Shown one piece after another: positions 8,614 through 17,591 of a stretch of 64,000 bases of DNA. This DNA comes from Actibacterium sp. XHP0104 (GTDB lineage: Bacteria > Pseudomonadota > Alphaproteobacteria > Rhodobacterales > Rhodobacteraceae): NCBI RefSeq assembly GCF_025751515.1, contig NZ_JAOWLE010000006.1:1-64000 (forward strand). The letters run 5' to 3'. The position numbers were made by a program, and so were the translations under genes. Within the stretch, counting starts at the first letter, position 1, and the number at the start of each line of letters is the position of its first letter. Below the pieces are notes generated by a model. The model ran no database searches. It was not told where the DNA came from and worked only from the letters and a program-made list of their open reading frames with translations.

Positions 8614-9035
8614 GACTGGATCCTCCTGAAGTTAAACCCGTTTCAACGCCGCTGTTTCGTCGCCCGACATCAAGAGTTGCTGAATCGCAGCAGCTTATGA
8701 CGTACTTGTAATACGGTTGTGTTCACACCACGCCGCCCGAACGCCTTTGGCACGGCAAAGAATGTATGGATCAAGCCACGACTGACATCGGCCAAAAACA
8801 ACAGTAGGCAGAATGTTGACGCGCTGCAATCGGGAAACAAGATCCAATTCCTACGCTGGAGAAATCCGCCAGGTGCGTTTGGCATCGTGGTAGGGCACCG
8901 TTCGGCTCGCCTGTCGAGTTCTCGGTCGGCGTCGGTCAACCCAGCGGAAGGTGCGGCAAGGCCGCGCCGATCACGACGCGCTAACCGCAGACATCATCGC
9001 ACCTGCCTCTGAATGCAGGCGGTACGGATATCCGC
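8614..9035. other. Intergenic region without a convincing gene
   Basis: About 420 nt. Open frames exist on both strands but show no recognisable motif and overlap each other. The region leads into an IS3 fragment and is probably remnant mobile-element DNA. Confidence 0.4.
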
Positions 9036-9279
9036 GACGAACTCCTGAACGGAGAGATCTTCTTCAGCCTCGCCGAGGATAAGATCGCCATCGAGAGCAG
9101 GCGCCGGCACTACAACACCAAACGCCAGCACTCATCGCTGGGCTATCGGCCAATGGCCCTGGAGGTCCTGAAGTGGCCGGCTTCGCCATCCGGCCCCACT
9201 TCGCTGGCCACCCCGAGCGTAGCGCCAAGACCCGTCCTGCACTAAGATTGAAACCGGACCACCCGGTAGGGGCAGGCCA
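9036..9279 (+). pseudogene. 3' remnant of IS3-family transposase orfB with right terminal repeat
   Basis: Codons 9036-9245 read 'DELLNGEIFFSLAE' then 'RRHYNTKRQHSSLGYRPMA', the terminal signature of IS3 OrfB from a subgroup different from that at 6628. After the TAA the sequence 'ACCGGACCACCCGGTAGGGG' ending GCAGGCCA resembles an IS3-type right inverted repeat. The 5' part of the element is absent. Confidence 0.75.
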
Positions 9280-9314
9280 GCCAACCCAAGCCGCGTTATT
9301 GTGGAGTGTCTTCT

Positions 9315-9689
9315 ATGCTGTCTTTCGCCATCACCTTCGTAAGACTTCTCAAAGCGATCGTGCACTCTTGGAGTGCTCCGATGTTTCGGGCCAATTTCGC
9401 GCTGGCCGTGCTTATCTTGCTTTCTGCAACTCTGTTCTACCACTCTGTGGAAGGATGGTCGTGGATCGACGCATTGTATTTCAGCGTAACGACAATTTCG
9501 ACTGTGGGTCTTGGTGATTTGTCGCCGCGTACCGATTTAGGCAAGCTCTTCACGATCATCTATATCTTCGTTGGCGTTGGCGTGTTCGTCGCGCTGTTCG
9601 CTCAATTCGCGCGCGCTTTGTTGAAGGTGGAGGGCGATAACAAAGAGCCGCCCTCCCAAAAGCAACTGACTAAGTCTGATGATGCCTGA
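9315..9689 (+). CDS. Two-TM potassium channel subunit
   Basis: A 124-residue membrane protein of the Ion_trans_2 (KcsA-like) type. It has a first hydrophobic segment at about residues 28-45, a pore helix 'WIDALYFSVTTISTVGLGD' with selectivity filter TVGLGD at 63-68, and a second segment at about 80-100. Leu replaces the usual Tyr of TVGYGD, a variant known in some channels. No cytoplasmic ligand domain is present. ATG 9315 is preferred over GTG 9306 because GGAG lies 8 nt upstream. It follows directly on the IS3 remnant. Confidence 0.8.
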   Translation: MLSFAITFVRLLKAIVHSWSAPMFRANFALAVLILLSATLFYHSVEGWSWIDALYFSVTTISTVGLGDLSPRTDLGKLFTIIYIFVGVGVFVALFAQFARALLKVEGDNKEPPSQKQLTKSDDA

Positions 9690-9853
9690 AAATCTAAAGC
9701 CAATACCGAAACGAAGAGCATCCCCGGCGCTTGCTTCCTGCAGGATTCTGATGCGACCGGTCGACATACACGAGGGCGGTCACGTTCAAATTCACCCACA
9801 AAATTCTTTATGGTCAAGCCTAAACGATGGCGAAATATTGGACGCCAGAAAAT

Positions 9854-10825
9854 TCATCGCTTGTTGAGAGTCTCTGACGGGTACTCTCCGAAAAAGTAGC
9901 GATATCGTTTGGCAAAGCGACCGCTTTGGGTGAAGCCAAGCGACAGGGCAACATCTTTGACCGAAGGTGGGACCCTCTCCGCCGCAAGGAATGTACAGCG
10001 CGCTTGGGTAATTCTTTTCGCTTGCAAGTACGCAATTGGCGAAACGCCGTAAACTTCATTGAAACACAAGTGCAATGTTGTTGCTCCGACGTTAGCCGCC
10101 TTGCAAAGGTCAGCGATGCTTGGTGGATTGGTCGTGCGGTCTTCAAACAGTCCTTCTGCGCGCCTGACAACTCGCACAGGGTCAAGATCGAGACGTGAAA
10201 ATGCATTCTCGTCGATTACCTTTGCCATGATGAGGCCTGCAATCTCGGAGAAAAGGTCATTCTCGACCGCAGCATCGAGTGCGAACTTACCGGGACCAAG
10301 AGGCTTTTCCAGGGACGCCGCTATCGTTTCTAGAATCCGCCTGTGAAATCTTGTGCCCAAGGCTGAACCAAGGGCGATCCGTTGATCGTAGAGGGCCATA
10401 TCGTCGATATCGCGACCACTCAAATTGGCGCATACATCCCTCAGTTTAGATTTTCGCACACCCAATGCTAAATTGTGTCTCTTTTCTCCGCGGGTGGAAT
10501 ATCCGTTAGGTCCGCCAGAAAGAAAAACATCGAACGGTCTTGCCAATTCACCGTTGAAAACGTGGTCGCCGAGCCAATCGACTGGCACCATCAAAACCAT
10601 CCAGTCAGGGTGAGGGACGATGGTACTGGCCATTTTTGGCGCGACCTTGCTACGGAAGATAAGCAGATCCCGTCCAGTGACTTGCAGTATTTTGTACTCA
10701 AGGCGTCCTGGCGCAAGTTGCACCGCTTCGGCTTGAAGGGTGGGCAAGCCGCGCCAAAACTCTTGATGCGTCAGGTCGGTCTTCGCGGGAAAGTGCGTCA
10801 ACTGCTTCGGTGGCCCCACAGTCAT
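9854..10825 (-). CDS. AraC-family transcriptional regulator
   Basis: A 323-residue protein. The C-terminal ~100 residues carry the double helix-turn-helix of AraC regulators: 'PSIADLCKAANVGATTLHLC' then 'VKDVALSLGFTQSGRFAKRY' and the terminal 'YFFGEYPSETL'. The N-terminal ~200 residues resemble the AraC_binding_2 type sensor domain. ATG 10825 was preferred to the GTG at 10837; neither has a strong ribosome site. It has no divergent partner within 200 nt, so targets cannot be guessed. Confidence 0.8.
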   Translation of the reverse strand: MTVGPPKQLTHFPAKTDLTHQEFWRGLPTLQAEAVQLAPGRLEYKILQVTGRDLLIFRSKVAPKMASTIVPHPDWMVLMVPVDWLGDHVFNGELARPFDVFLSGGPNGYSTRGEKRHNLALGVRKSKLRDVCANLSGRDIDDMALYDQRIALGSALGTRFHRRILETIAASLEKPLGPGKFALDAAVENDLFSEIAGLIMAKVIDENAFSRLDLDPVRVVRRAEGLFEDRTTNPPSIADLCKAANVGATTLHLCFNEVYGVSPIAYLQAKRITQARCTFLAAERVPPSVKDVALSLGFTQSGRFAKRYRYFFGEYPSETLNKR

Positions 10826-10902
10826 GAAATCTCTCACTGCTGGCGGATGTTCAGAAAAAACTTAACACCATCAACTCCTAGATGAACCTGTAGCCGTCGG
10901 CG

Positions 10903-10974
10903 GCGTAGGATTTGACCCTCGATTCTGGGCTCATCCTACCACCAGCGTAGGATCTGATCCTCATTTTCTGGCTC
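10903..10974. repeat. Pair of imperfect 30-bp repeats
   Basis: 10903-10932 and 10945-10974 share GCGTAGGAT, TGA, CCTC and TTCTGG...CTC in the same order, with an ATCCTAC/GTAGGAT inverted repeat between them. Origin is unknown; they may be ends of a lost mobile element. Confidence 0.4.
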
Positions 10975-11075
10975 GGACCGTCGCCGGAGAGGTACACGTC
11001 GACAATGTAGAAACCGAACCCGAAGCACTTGACCGCGGCACGTGCCGTCGCCCTGCCCGAGATGGAGTAAAGCTT

Positions 11076-12710
11076 ATGAAGCGTAGAACATTCAATACAC
11101 TAGCTGTCACTGCAGGGGTTACGGCGATATCGTCACCTTTACTTGGGTCCCCAGGAAAAGTTGGAAAATTGAGGGTCTGCTGTGTCGGTTTTTTCCATGA
11201 AACAAATACTTACCTCACCGAAGGGATGGGCGAAACCACTCTGGACAACATGCGCATTTTTCGGGGTGATGAAATCAAGTCGCTCAGAGGAACAGCCTTG
11301 GGCGGGGCAGTAGATGTGTGCGAGGAAAACGGCTGGGAGTTGCTCCCAGGTCTCATATACGGACCAGACTCGAGCTTTGGTTTGGTGAATGCTCAATTCT
11401 GGAACGATGCGAAGAAAGAAATGCTTGAAACGCTTAGAGCGCAGATGCCGTTGGACATCGTTTACCTCGCTCTTCACGGTGCAGGCGTTGTGGATGGAAC
11501 ACCCGATCTTGAAGGAGACTTGGCGGAGTCCGTCAGAGGACTGGTGGGACAGGACACGATGATCGTCTGGTCCGGCGATCTGCATGGCAAGATCACGGAC
11601 AAGATGAGGGACAACATGAACTTCTTCAGTGCGTGCAAGAAGTATCCTCATCTGGATATGAATGAAGCTGCACGTGATGCGATGTATCGTGCCGCTGCGA
11701 TCCTGGCAGGGGAGTCGGATCCCACTCCGGCCTATCGCAAAGTGCCGCTGATGATTCCGCTCAGTAACACCGAAGAGGAAGGCATTTTTGGAAATCAGCT
11801 CAAGGAAAAGTGTATTGAGATCGAAAACCGTCCCGGTGTTCTCAATTGCTCTGTAATGCATGGTTTCCCGTACCAGGACACCGATTTTATCGGCGTGTAC
11901 CCGATGGTCACCACCGAAAACAACGCCGAGTTGGCACAAGATCTGGTGGACGAATTGTCCCAGTGGATATGGGATCACAAGGATGAGGCCTTTTATCCAC
12001 TGAATGACTTGGACTCAACGATGAGCACTGTACTGGCCATGCTCGACAGAGACGGCCGCTATGAGCGTCAGCAGCCGAAGAAGGGTGATATCATCGACCA
12101 TACACCGATTGTGATTGGGGACGCTGCGGATAATCCAGGTGGTGGGGCGGGCGGCTCGGGGACGCACCTGCTGCGAGCCCTTTTGGAAACAGAAGGCTTG
12201 GGTAAAGTCGCCTTCATTTCCATACACGATCCGGAAACCGCAAAGGCCGCAGTCGCTGCTGGTGTCGGAGCGACAATTGATGTGAGCCTCGGTGGCAAGT
12301 TTGAGCCGATTGCGGGAGAACCGATAAAAACCAAAGCCTATGTCAAGTCGATTTCGGATGGCTACGAGTTCGTTCGTGGGGGGACCGCTTACGGTATCCC
12401 TTACACGTTTGGTCCCTCAGTCAGGCTGGTTATCTCGGATACGGTGGATGTCATCGTTATATCCGGCCTGGTTCAGGCCTATGACGATTCACAAGCGAGG
12501 CCACATGGCATCGCCATCCAGGAATATGACGTCATCGGTGTCAAAAGCGGGAATCACTTCCGAGCGTTCTATGAGAATTTCACTGACAAGGTGCTGATCG
12601 TTGATGTTCCCGGAGCCACCAGTCGCGATATCACTCTTTTCGAGCACACGCAGTTGACTGCGCCCATCTACCCTCTCGACAAGACCACAACTTTTTCTGT
12701 TGCGAAATAG
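11076..12710 (+). CDS. M81-family metallopeptidase (MlrC / microcystinase C-like)
   Basis: A 544-residue protein matching the MlrC family, zinc enzymes that include the microcystin-degradation peptidase and many proteins of unknown substrate. Visible signatures are 'FFHETNTY' near the start of the mature part, 'LHGAGVVDGTPDLEGDL', the metal site 'SGDLHGKIT', and 'GDAADNPGGGAGGSGTHLL', which opens the C-terminal MlrC domain. The N-terminus 'MKRRTFNTLAVTAG' looks like a Tat or Sec signal, suggesting export, unusual for the family. No mlrA, mlrB or mlrD neighbour is present, so microcystin turnover should not be assumed. Confidence 0.85.
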   Translation: MKRRTFNTLAVTAGVTAISSPLLGSPGKVGKLRVCCVGFFHETNTYLTEGMGETTLDNMRIFRGDEIKSLRGTALGGAVDVCEENGWELLPGLIYGPDSSFGLVNAQFWNDAKKEMLETLRAQMPLDIVYLALHGAGVVDGTPDLEGDLAESVRGLVGQDTMIVWSGDLHGKITDKMRDNMNFFSACKKYPHLDMNEAARDAMYRAAAILAGESDPTPAYRKVPLMIPLSNTEEEGIFGNQLKEKCIEIENRPGVLNCSVMHGFPYQDTDFIGVYPMVTTENNAELAQDLVDELSQWIWDHKDEAFYPLNDLDSTMSTVLAMLDRDGRYERQQPKKGDIIDHTPIVIGDAADNPGGGAGGSGTHLLRALLETEGLGKVAFISIHDPETAKAAVAAGVGATIDVSLGGKFEPIAGEPIKTKAYVKSISDGYEFVRGGTAYGIPYTFGPSVRLVISDTVDVIVISGLVQAYDDSQARPHGIAIQEYDVIGVKSGNHFRAFYENFTDKVLIVDVPGATSRDITLFEHTQLTAPIYPLDKTTTFSVAK

Positions 12711-13229
12711 GGAAGATCTGCAAGAGCTCGCTTACAAAGGCGTGCACTACACTTGCGAGGGTTTCTCATCGATGTCTTCGGAGAGAAACCCTCCAGGCGC
12801 CTTCACACTTCAATCCACTGAGTGGAAGGAGCCAATTGGTCATCTTGGCGAAGAACTCGCGGGACGCCTCGGGTCGCGAGGGTTCATGACACCGCCCGTC
12901 ACTCATGTTCAACACCGAACGGGACAACATACACGGTTGAGTCGCTCTGGCCTCGGACGAATGCAGGACCCGTTGTTGAGCCAGGGTCTCGACTTCCTCG
13001 GTTGCCTTCTGGCCTTTTTCTGGCCGCATGGCAGGATCAGACAGGAGCCAAAGCGGCTCTTACGCTGTCTCAGATCTCGTGCTCGATCTTGCCGCCAGTC
13101 CCCGGTGCCAGAATGGGTTGGGTTCTGGACCACAGCGTATTCCCGGCGATCTTCGGGGCCGCTTTCGCGGGCGGGATCGACTTGCTGCTGTCGATTGTCA
13201 AATACGTCATACACTGACCTGCTGCGCGG
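12711..13229. other. Intergenic region, possibly holding the 3' end of a degraded gene
   Basis: About 520 nt between the M81 gene and the convergent hydrolase. The plus-strand frame ending at 13217 finishes with hydrophobic sequence ('FGAAFAGGIDLLLSIVKYV') that could be the end of a membrane protein. No start or family is identifiable upstream. Confidence 0.3.
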
Positions 13230-14285
13230 CTATTCATTCGTCGCAGGTCTAAGGCGCCAAAGGTTTTCACCCTGCGCGACGAGTTCTTGCCGCGCGTCGG
13301 CACGTTCGCCCGCATGCAATAGGCGGCGCAGGTCCTCGCCGACGGCTCGGCTGTAGATGTGATAGAGATGACCTGTTGGACCCTCGCTGGGAAGGTCGCT
13401 GAGGTCGATCACCTCGACGCCTGCAAGTCGGGAAACATCGTTTCCCGTTTCCCCAAGCCGCGGGTAGCCATGCAATTGCGCGGAGAGCGCCAGCGGTCTG
13501 TCCCCGCTCGTCGCGTAGACTGTCATGCTCTCCGCGATGGGACGCACCCGGGGTAAAATTCGCTCGAAGATCCCGAAATCCATATCCGGCGCCAGCAGCA
13601 CAACATGTCCAAGCCGGATGTCGGGATGCCGATTGGCAACTTCGGCCAGCGCCAGAACGACACCCCGAGCACCAAGGCTGTGCCCGATGACATCCACGTT
13701 CCCGGCGCCGAAGCGCCGCTCCAACTCTATGATCGTGTCCGCAATGTCCGGCAGACTCCAGTAAAGGTCGGCTTCGTCATGGGTGTAGTAGGCCGCGCCA
13801 CCATCCGAGGGCCAGCTGAACCACAGGAACCGCCCCACAAGGTCGGCGTTCTGCTGCAGCAACGCCGCGCGACGGCAGCCTTTCTCGAAGCTGATATAGT
13901 ATCCGTGGAGATAGAGCGCCGGTCCACGTGCGCCGGCCGTTCCTTCCAGCCGATCCAGGATGTCGCCCTGCTCCGCTTCCTCCACCGTCTGAACGCGGAG
14001 AAGTTCCTCTCGCAAGAAATTCGGAGCCATGTCGGCGAGGGGCGCCAGAACGCCAAGGTCGAGCTCTTCGACGCGGCATGCACCCGCTTTCAGATCGCTG
14101 CGTTCTCCTCCGTAAAAGTTAGTTGGATCATCCGATCCTGTCCTGTTGCGAAGCGTGAGATAGGGGAATTCCAAGGCCTGGATCTCCGTCTGGGCCGTCG
14201 ACGGCACGGGGAAGGCGCATGACAAGGCGCCGAGGCTGAGCATGACACCCATCAGGCGGGCCAAGGATGGTGCGCACATTTTCAT
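13230..14285 (-). CDS. Exported alpha/beta hydrolase, DUF900-like
   Basis: A 351-residue protein with a signal peptide ('VMLSLGALSCAFPVPSTAQT'; the Cys could be lipidated). The hydrolase core shows 'GPALYLHGYYISFEKG' (strand plus HGY), the nucleophile elbow 'VIGHSLGARG', an acid candidate in 'LLAPDMDFGIF' and a His in 'TGHLYHIYS'. The order and spacing match the lipoprotein at 6824-7975, so both belong to the same superfamily branch although they are clearly not recent duplicates. It is transcribed divergently from the membrane hydrolase at 14516 with about 230 nt between. Confidence 0.75.
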   Translation of the reverse strand: MKMCAPSLARLMGVMLSLGALSCAFPVPSTAQTEIQALEFPYLTLRNRTGSDDPTNFYGGERSDLKAGACRVEELDLGVLAPLADMAPNFLREELLRVQTVEEAEQGDILDRLEGTAGARGPALYLHGYYISFEKGCRRAALLQQNADLVGRFLWFSWPSDGGAAYYTHDEADLYWSLPDIADTIIELERRFGAGNVDVIGHSLGARGVVLALAEVANRHPDIRLGHVVLLAPDMDFGIFERILPRVRPIAESMTVYATSGDRPLALSAQLHGYPRLGETGNDVSRLAGVEVIDLSDLPSEGPTGHLYHIYSRAVGEDLRRLLHAGERADARQELVAQGENLWRLRPATNE

Positions 14286-14515
14286 CCCCGAAATGTACCT
14301 CAGCCGCGCTTGCCGAAAAAGGGGCCTTGGCGTTTACACCATGCAGTTTCACCATGAAGGCACAAGGTCTCACACAGGCGGTGCACAATACTGGCATTTT
14401 CGAATATAGCAGTGGGAAAACAAATTTACGCGTCGCGTCGCGCGTCTTTTGCGCGTCGGGCGGCCTCGTGACAAGGTCGTAACCGAGACGTCGAACCCAG
14501 ATTCAAAGAGGCACC

Positions 14516-16192
14516 ATGAACAACGGGCGAATAGTCAGGATGATCGGCAAGATCTCGGTGCCGTGCTTGCTTCTCGGGCTGCTCTTCTTTGCGGCCTCGC
14601 TGACCCCGTCGCTCATCCCGCGCGGACCGGCTGTGCAAGGACTCCTCGGCGGACTTGTCATGGCGATCGGCTATCTGATCGGCCAGATCGTTGCGCTGCT
14701 CTGGCGGGCGGCCGATCTTCCGCAATTCTCCGGGCGACCCGCAAACGTCCTGACAACGGTGATCGCGCTGCCGCTCGTGGGGTTCTTTCTCTGGGTCCTC
14801 GGGTCCAGCCTGCGGTGGCAGAACGACATCCGCGGGAAGATGGGCATGGAAGAAGCGGATGCGCTTCAACTCGCCACGATCCTGCTGATCGCCTTTGCGA
14901 CCTTTGTCACCGCTTTTGTCCTTGGACGGATCGTCGCCGCGCTGTTCCGTCTGATCCGGTCAAGGTTCTATCGCGTCATGCCGGCGCGGCGCGCCAATGT
15001 GCTGGGGTTTGTCACGGTCGTGCTCATCCTGTTCATGGTCACGCGCGATGGCATCGTCGATGGGGTCGTAACGGGCCTCGACGAAAGCTACGAAGCCGCC
15101 CAGGAGCTCTTCGAGAACGCCCCGTCGCCTCCCGGCGACCCACGCATGACCGGCAGCGCAGAGTCCCTGATCGATTGGGCATCCATGGGCAAGCCCGGGC
15201 GGGACTTCATCACCTCCGGCCCAACATCCGAGGATATCTCGGCCTTCACTGGTCGGCCTGCGCTTGAACCGATCCGCGTCTATGTCGGGCGCGCCAATGC
15301 CGAGACGCCCGAGGCACGGGCCGAACTGGCGCTTGCCGAACTGATCCGGCAGGGCGCGTTCGAGCGCGACGTCCTGGTCGTGGCAAGCCCCACCGGCACC
15401 GGCTGGATGGACCCGGGGTCCCACGATCCGGTCGAATACATGCATGGCGGGAACATCGCCACGGTCGCCGCCCAGTATTCCTACCTGCAATCACCGCTGG
15501 CCCTGATCCTGGAGACACGCACGGGGCTGGAACAGGCGACCGCGCTTCAGGACGTGGTGCATGGGTACTGGAAGACGTTGCCCGTCGATGCGCGGCCTCG
15601 CCTGTACGTTCACGGGCTGAGCCTGGGCGCCTGGTCGTCGATGCATGCCACGAACATGTTCCGACTGCTCGACGATCCGATCGACGGCGCGTTCTGGGTC
15701 GGGCCGCCCTTTCCCTCTGCCTTCTGGAACCATGTGCAGAACCAGCGCAATCCGGGCACACCCTGGGTCCTGCCGCAGATCGGGGACGGGTCGCTGGTCC
15801 GCTATGCATCCCACACGGCGGATGCGTCCGAGGCCGCGGCGGACTGGGGGAACATGCGCATCGTCTTCCTGCAATATTCCAGCGACCCGGTCGTGTTCTA
15901 TGACCCCCGGTCGCTCTGGCGGGCGCCGCCGTGGATGCGGGATCCGCCGGCAGAGGACATGACCGGGCACTTCATCTTCATGCCGGTGGTGACGCAGTTC
16001 CAGCTGGCGCTCGACATGGCCCTGTCCTTCGGTGCGCCGCCCGGCCACGGCCATGCCTATTTCGCGCAGGACTATATCGGGCCCTGGGTTCAGGTCACGG
16101 CACCCTCGGATTGGACCCCCGAAGAGACGCAGCGGCTCAAGGCGCATTGCAACGTCGGCTACCAGCTCGGTTGCGCCAACGGTCGGCGGTGA
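14516..16192 (+). CDS. Membrane-anchored alpha/beta-hydrolase (Abhydrolase_9 family)
   Basis: A 558-residue inner-membrane protein. The first ~170 residues contain about four hydrophobic segments with the family signature 'AASLTPSLIPRGP'. The C-terminal ~300 residues are the hydrolase domain: 'PIRVYVGRANAETPEARAEL', 'VVASPTGTGWMDP', 'GNIATVAAQYSYLQSPLAL' and the nucleophile elbow 'VHGLSLGAWSS'. This corresponds to PF15420 plus PF10081. Enzymatic activity of the family is not established to my knowledge. The start is an ATG after AGAGGC at a reasonable distance. Confidence 0.85.
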   Translation: MNNGRIVRMIGKISVPCLLLGLLFFAASLTPSLIPRGPAVQGLLGGLVMAIGYLIGQIVALLWRAADLPQFSGRPANVLTTVIALPLVGFFLWVLGSSLRWQNDIRGKMGMEEADALQLATILLIAFATFVTAFVLGRIVAALFRLIRSRFYRVMPARRANVLGFVTVVLILFMVTRDGIVDGVVTGLDESYEAAQELFENAPSPPGDPRMTGSAESLIDWASMGKPGRDFITSGPTSEDISAFTGRPALEPIRVYVGRANAETPEARAELALAELIRQGAFERDVLVVASPTGTGWMDPGSHDPVEYMHGGNIATVAAQYSYLQSPLALILETRTGLEQATALQDVVHGYWKTLPVDARPRLYVHGLSLGAWSSMHATNMFRLLDDPIDGAFWVGPPFPSAFWNHVQNQRNPGTPWVLPQIGDGSLVRYASHTADASEAAADWGNMRIVFLQYSSDPVVFYDPRSLWRAPPWMRDPPAEDMTGHFIFMPVVTQFQLALDMALSFGAPPGHGHAYFAQDYIGPWVQVTAPSDWTPEETQRLKAHCNVGYQLGCANGRR

Positions 16193-16250
16193 TCGGCAGG
16201 TTCATGGCGCAGATGGCCGCCTCCCGCGACGCTTCGAGACGGCCCCCCTG

Positions 16251-17024
16251 TCACTCGGGGGTCTCGATGAAATGCAAGACGGCGCGTCCGTCGAAATCTT
16301 CCATCACAAGGCCCGCACCATAGCGCACGTAATCCGAAACCTGCGCGAGCGCGGCGAGGAAACGCCGCTCCTGCGCCTCTGTCTCATCGGGGCAGGCCAT
16401 CATGGTGCCGGCCATGTTGTCGGGAAAGGCAAGTCCGCGGTCGGACGGCTGCAGCTGCCCCCGGAACCGATTGCAGCCGCCAAAAACCGAGACGTTCATC
16501 TCGTCGTCGATCACGAGCGTGGCCGGATCATCGTTCGGCCATGCCTCGCCAAAGACCTCCTTCGCGGTCCAGGCGACACCCGAAATCCGGCGCGGCACCG
16601 CGGCGTTCACATCACCTTCGGGCAGCATCATGAGCAAGACATTGATGGCCGCTTGGCCCGAACCAACCACGCCATCGAGTGTCTTGGTCGCGCGGAATAT
16701 CTGCTGCCCGTCCGGTGACCGGATGGCTGCGAAGACAGCATATCTGGTTTCTTTTCTAACGACCTTCGGGTCATAGGTCAGAGAAACGGTCATGGGAACG
16801 GTGGTCATCGCGAAACGCTGGGAAACTATGGCCACGGGGTGCCTGTCCGGGTTCACGACCTCAAGTACCTGCACGTCGAGTTGCACTCCGGGGGGCAACG
16901 CAATGCGTTCGCGAAATGAAACCGTCACGGAGAGCGTCTTCATATGCGCCTCCGCAGGTTTTGGTGCTGCAAAGAGCAACACGAACATTGACAGAACAAC
17001 AAGAAGGCCCTGCATATTCGACAA
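16251..17024 (-). CDS. Exported protein with YbaY-like and META (HslJ-like) domains
   Basis: A 257-residue protein with a signal peptide ending near 'PKPAEAHM'. Residues about 28-130 ('VSFRERIALPPGVQLDVQVL' ... 'VPMTVSLTYDP') match the YbaY/YscW-type lipoprotein domain. Residues about 145-250 match the META domain, with 'DDEMNVSVFGGCNRFRGQ' and 'AGTMMACPDETEAQERRFLA' as its two hallmark blocks. Both domains are typical of envelope stress proteins with unknown ligands. It is the last host gene before the prophage boundary. Confidence 0.85.
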   Translation of the reverse strand: MSNMQGLLVVLSMFVLLFAAPKPAEAHMKTLSVTVSFRERIALPPGVQLDVQVLEVVNPDRHPVAIVSQRFAMTTVPMTVSLTYDPKVVRKETRYAVFAAIRSPDGQQIFRATKTLDGVVGSGQAAINVLLMMLPEGDVNAAVPRRISGVAWTAKEVFGEAWPNDDPATLVIDDEMNVSVFGGCNRFRGQLQPSDRGLAFPDNMAGTMMACPDETEAQERRFLAALAQVSDYVRYGAGLVMEDFDGRAVLHFIETPE

Positions 17025-17126
17025 CCTTTCGCAAGCAATCCAGATTTTGCGGAAGCCGTTTCATTGTCCGCATATTCAAGCCTACGTGACCCAATGCGAG
17101 ATGAGTAGCTTTCTCACGCCCGTTAT

Positions 17127-17136
17127 GGGTTGGGGC
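17127..17136. other. Candidate left attachment-site core
   Basis: GGGTTGGGGC, identical and in the same orientation to 57708-57717. It lies 38 nt beyond the last phage gene. Serine recombinases use very short shared cores, so a 10-bp match exactly at the two gene boundaries is suggestive but could be chance. Confidence 0.4.
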
Positions 17137-17173
17137 ACCACCGCCTGCACGAGCAAGAGGCCAAACGCAGGGG

Positions 17174-17425
17174 CTACTCGCACATCCGCGCCTGCTCCCG
17201 CATCACGGCATAGTCGCTCAACATCTCCGCGATCGCCGAACCCTCTGACAGCAAGGCCAGTTCCTCGGCCGCTCGCGCCTGGAATTCCCGGCTGTACGCG
17301 ACGACCGGCGGACATGCCCGCAATGCTCCGCCGTCAGAACCGACCGTCGCGCAGCCGGTCAGCAAGCTCGTCGCGATCGCGAGGACGACGCGCCGCTGCC
17401 TCGAGCATCCGTCGTTGTACGTCAT
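17174..17425 (-). CDS. Rz1-like outer-membrane spanin lipoprotein
   Basis: An 83-residue protein starting MTYNDGC with a hydrophobic stretch and lipobox 'TSLLTGCATV', the hallmark of an o-spanin lipoprotein. It finishes lysis of Gram-negative hosts by linking the outer membrane to the inner-membrane spanin. Its first 92 nt overlap the 3' end of the preceding gene in another frame, the classic Rz/Rz1 architecture. The family is too variable for sequence matching; the call rests on position, lipobox and overlap. Confidence 0.7.
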   Translation of the reverse strand: MTYNDGCSRQRRVVLAIATSLLTGCATVGSDGGALRACPPVVAYSREFQARAAEELALLSEGSAIAEMLSDYAVMREQARMCE

Positions 17426-17591
17426 GGGCTTTCTCCATGGTCTCAAGCCGCTCGGCCAGGCGACCTGCGCGCTCGCCGGAGCGGCGCAGGGCCAGCAGAA
17501 ACAGAAGGATCGCGAGCGCGGTGACACCGTATCGGATCGCCGCGCGAGCCCATGCCGAGCCGCCGAGTGCGGCTACCGCCCAGCCGATCAC
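17334..17591 (-). CDS. Rz-like inner-membrane spanin
   Basis: An 85-residue protein beginning at a GTG that overlaps the endolysin stop (GTGA). It has an N-terminal membrane segment (about residues 5-33, 'RYGVTALAILLFLLAL') followed by a charged helical region, 'AERLETMEKAHDVQRRMLEA', likely to form a coiled coil. Type II membrane topology plus coiled coil plus the overlapping lipoprotein gene fits an i-spanin. A holin role is the alternative. Confidence 0.65.
   Translation of the reverse strand: MIGWAVAALGGSAWARAAIRYGVTALAILLFLLALRRSGERAGRLAERLETMEKAHDVQRRMLEAAARRPRDRDELADRLRDGRF

Noticed and set aside
11076-12710. Microcystin-degradation (mlr) cluster
   Set aside because: Only an MlrC-family protein is present, with no mlrA, mlrB or mlrD neighbours, and the family is broad.
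17025-17173. tRNA gene as prophage attachment site
   Set aside because: No cloverleaf-like sequence was recognised at either prophage end, in keeping with a serine rather than a tyrosine integrase.
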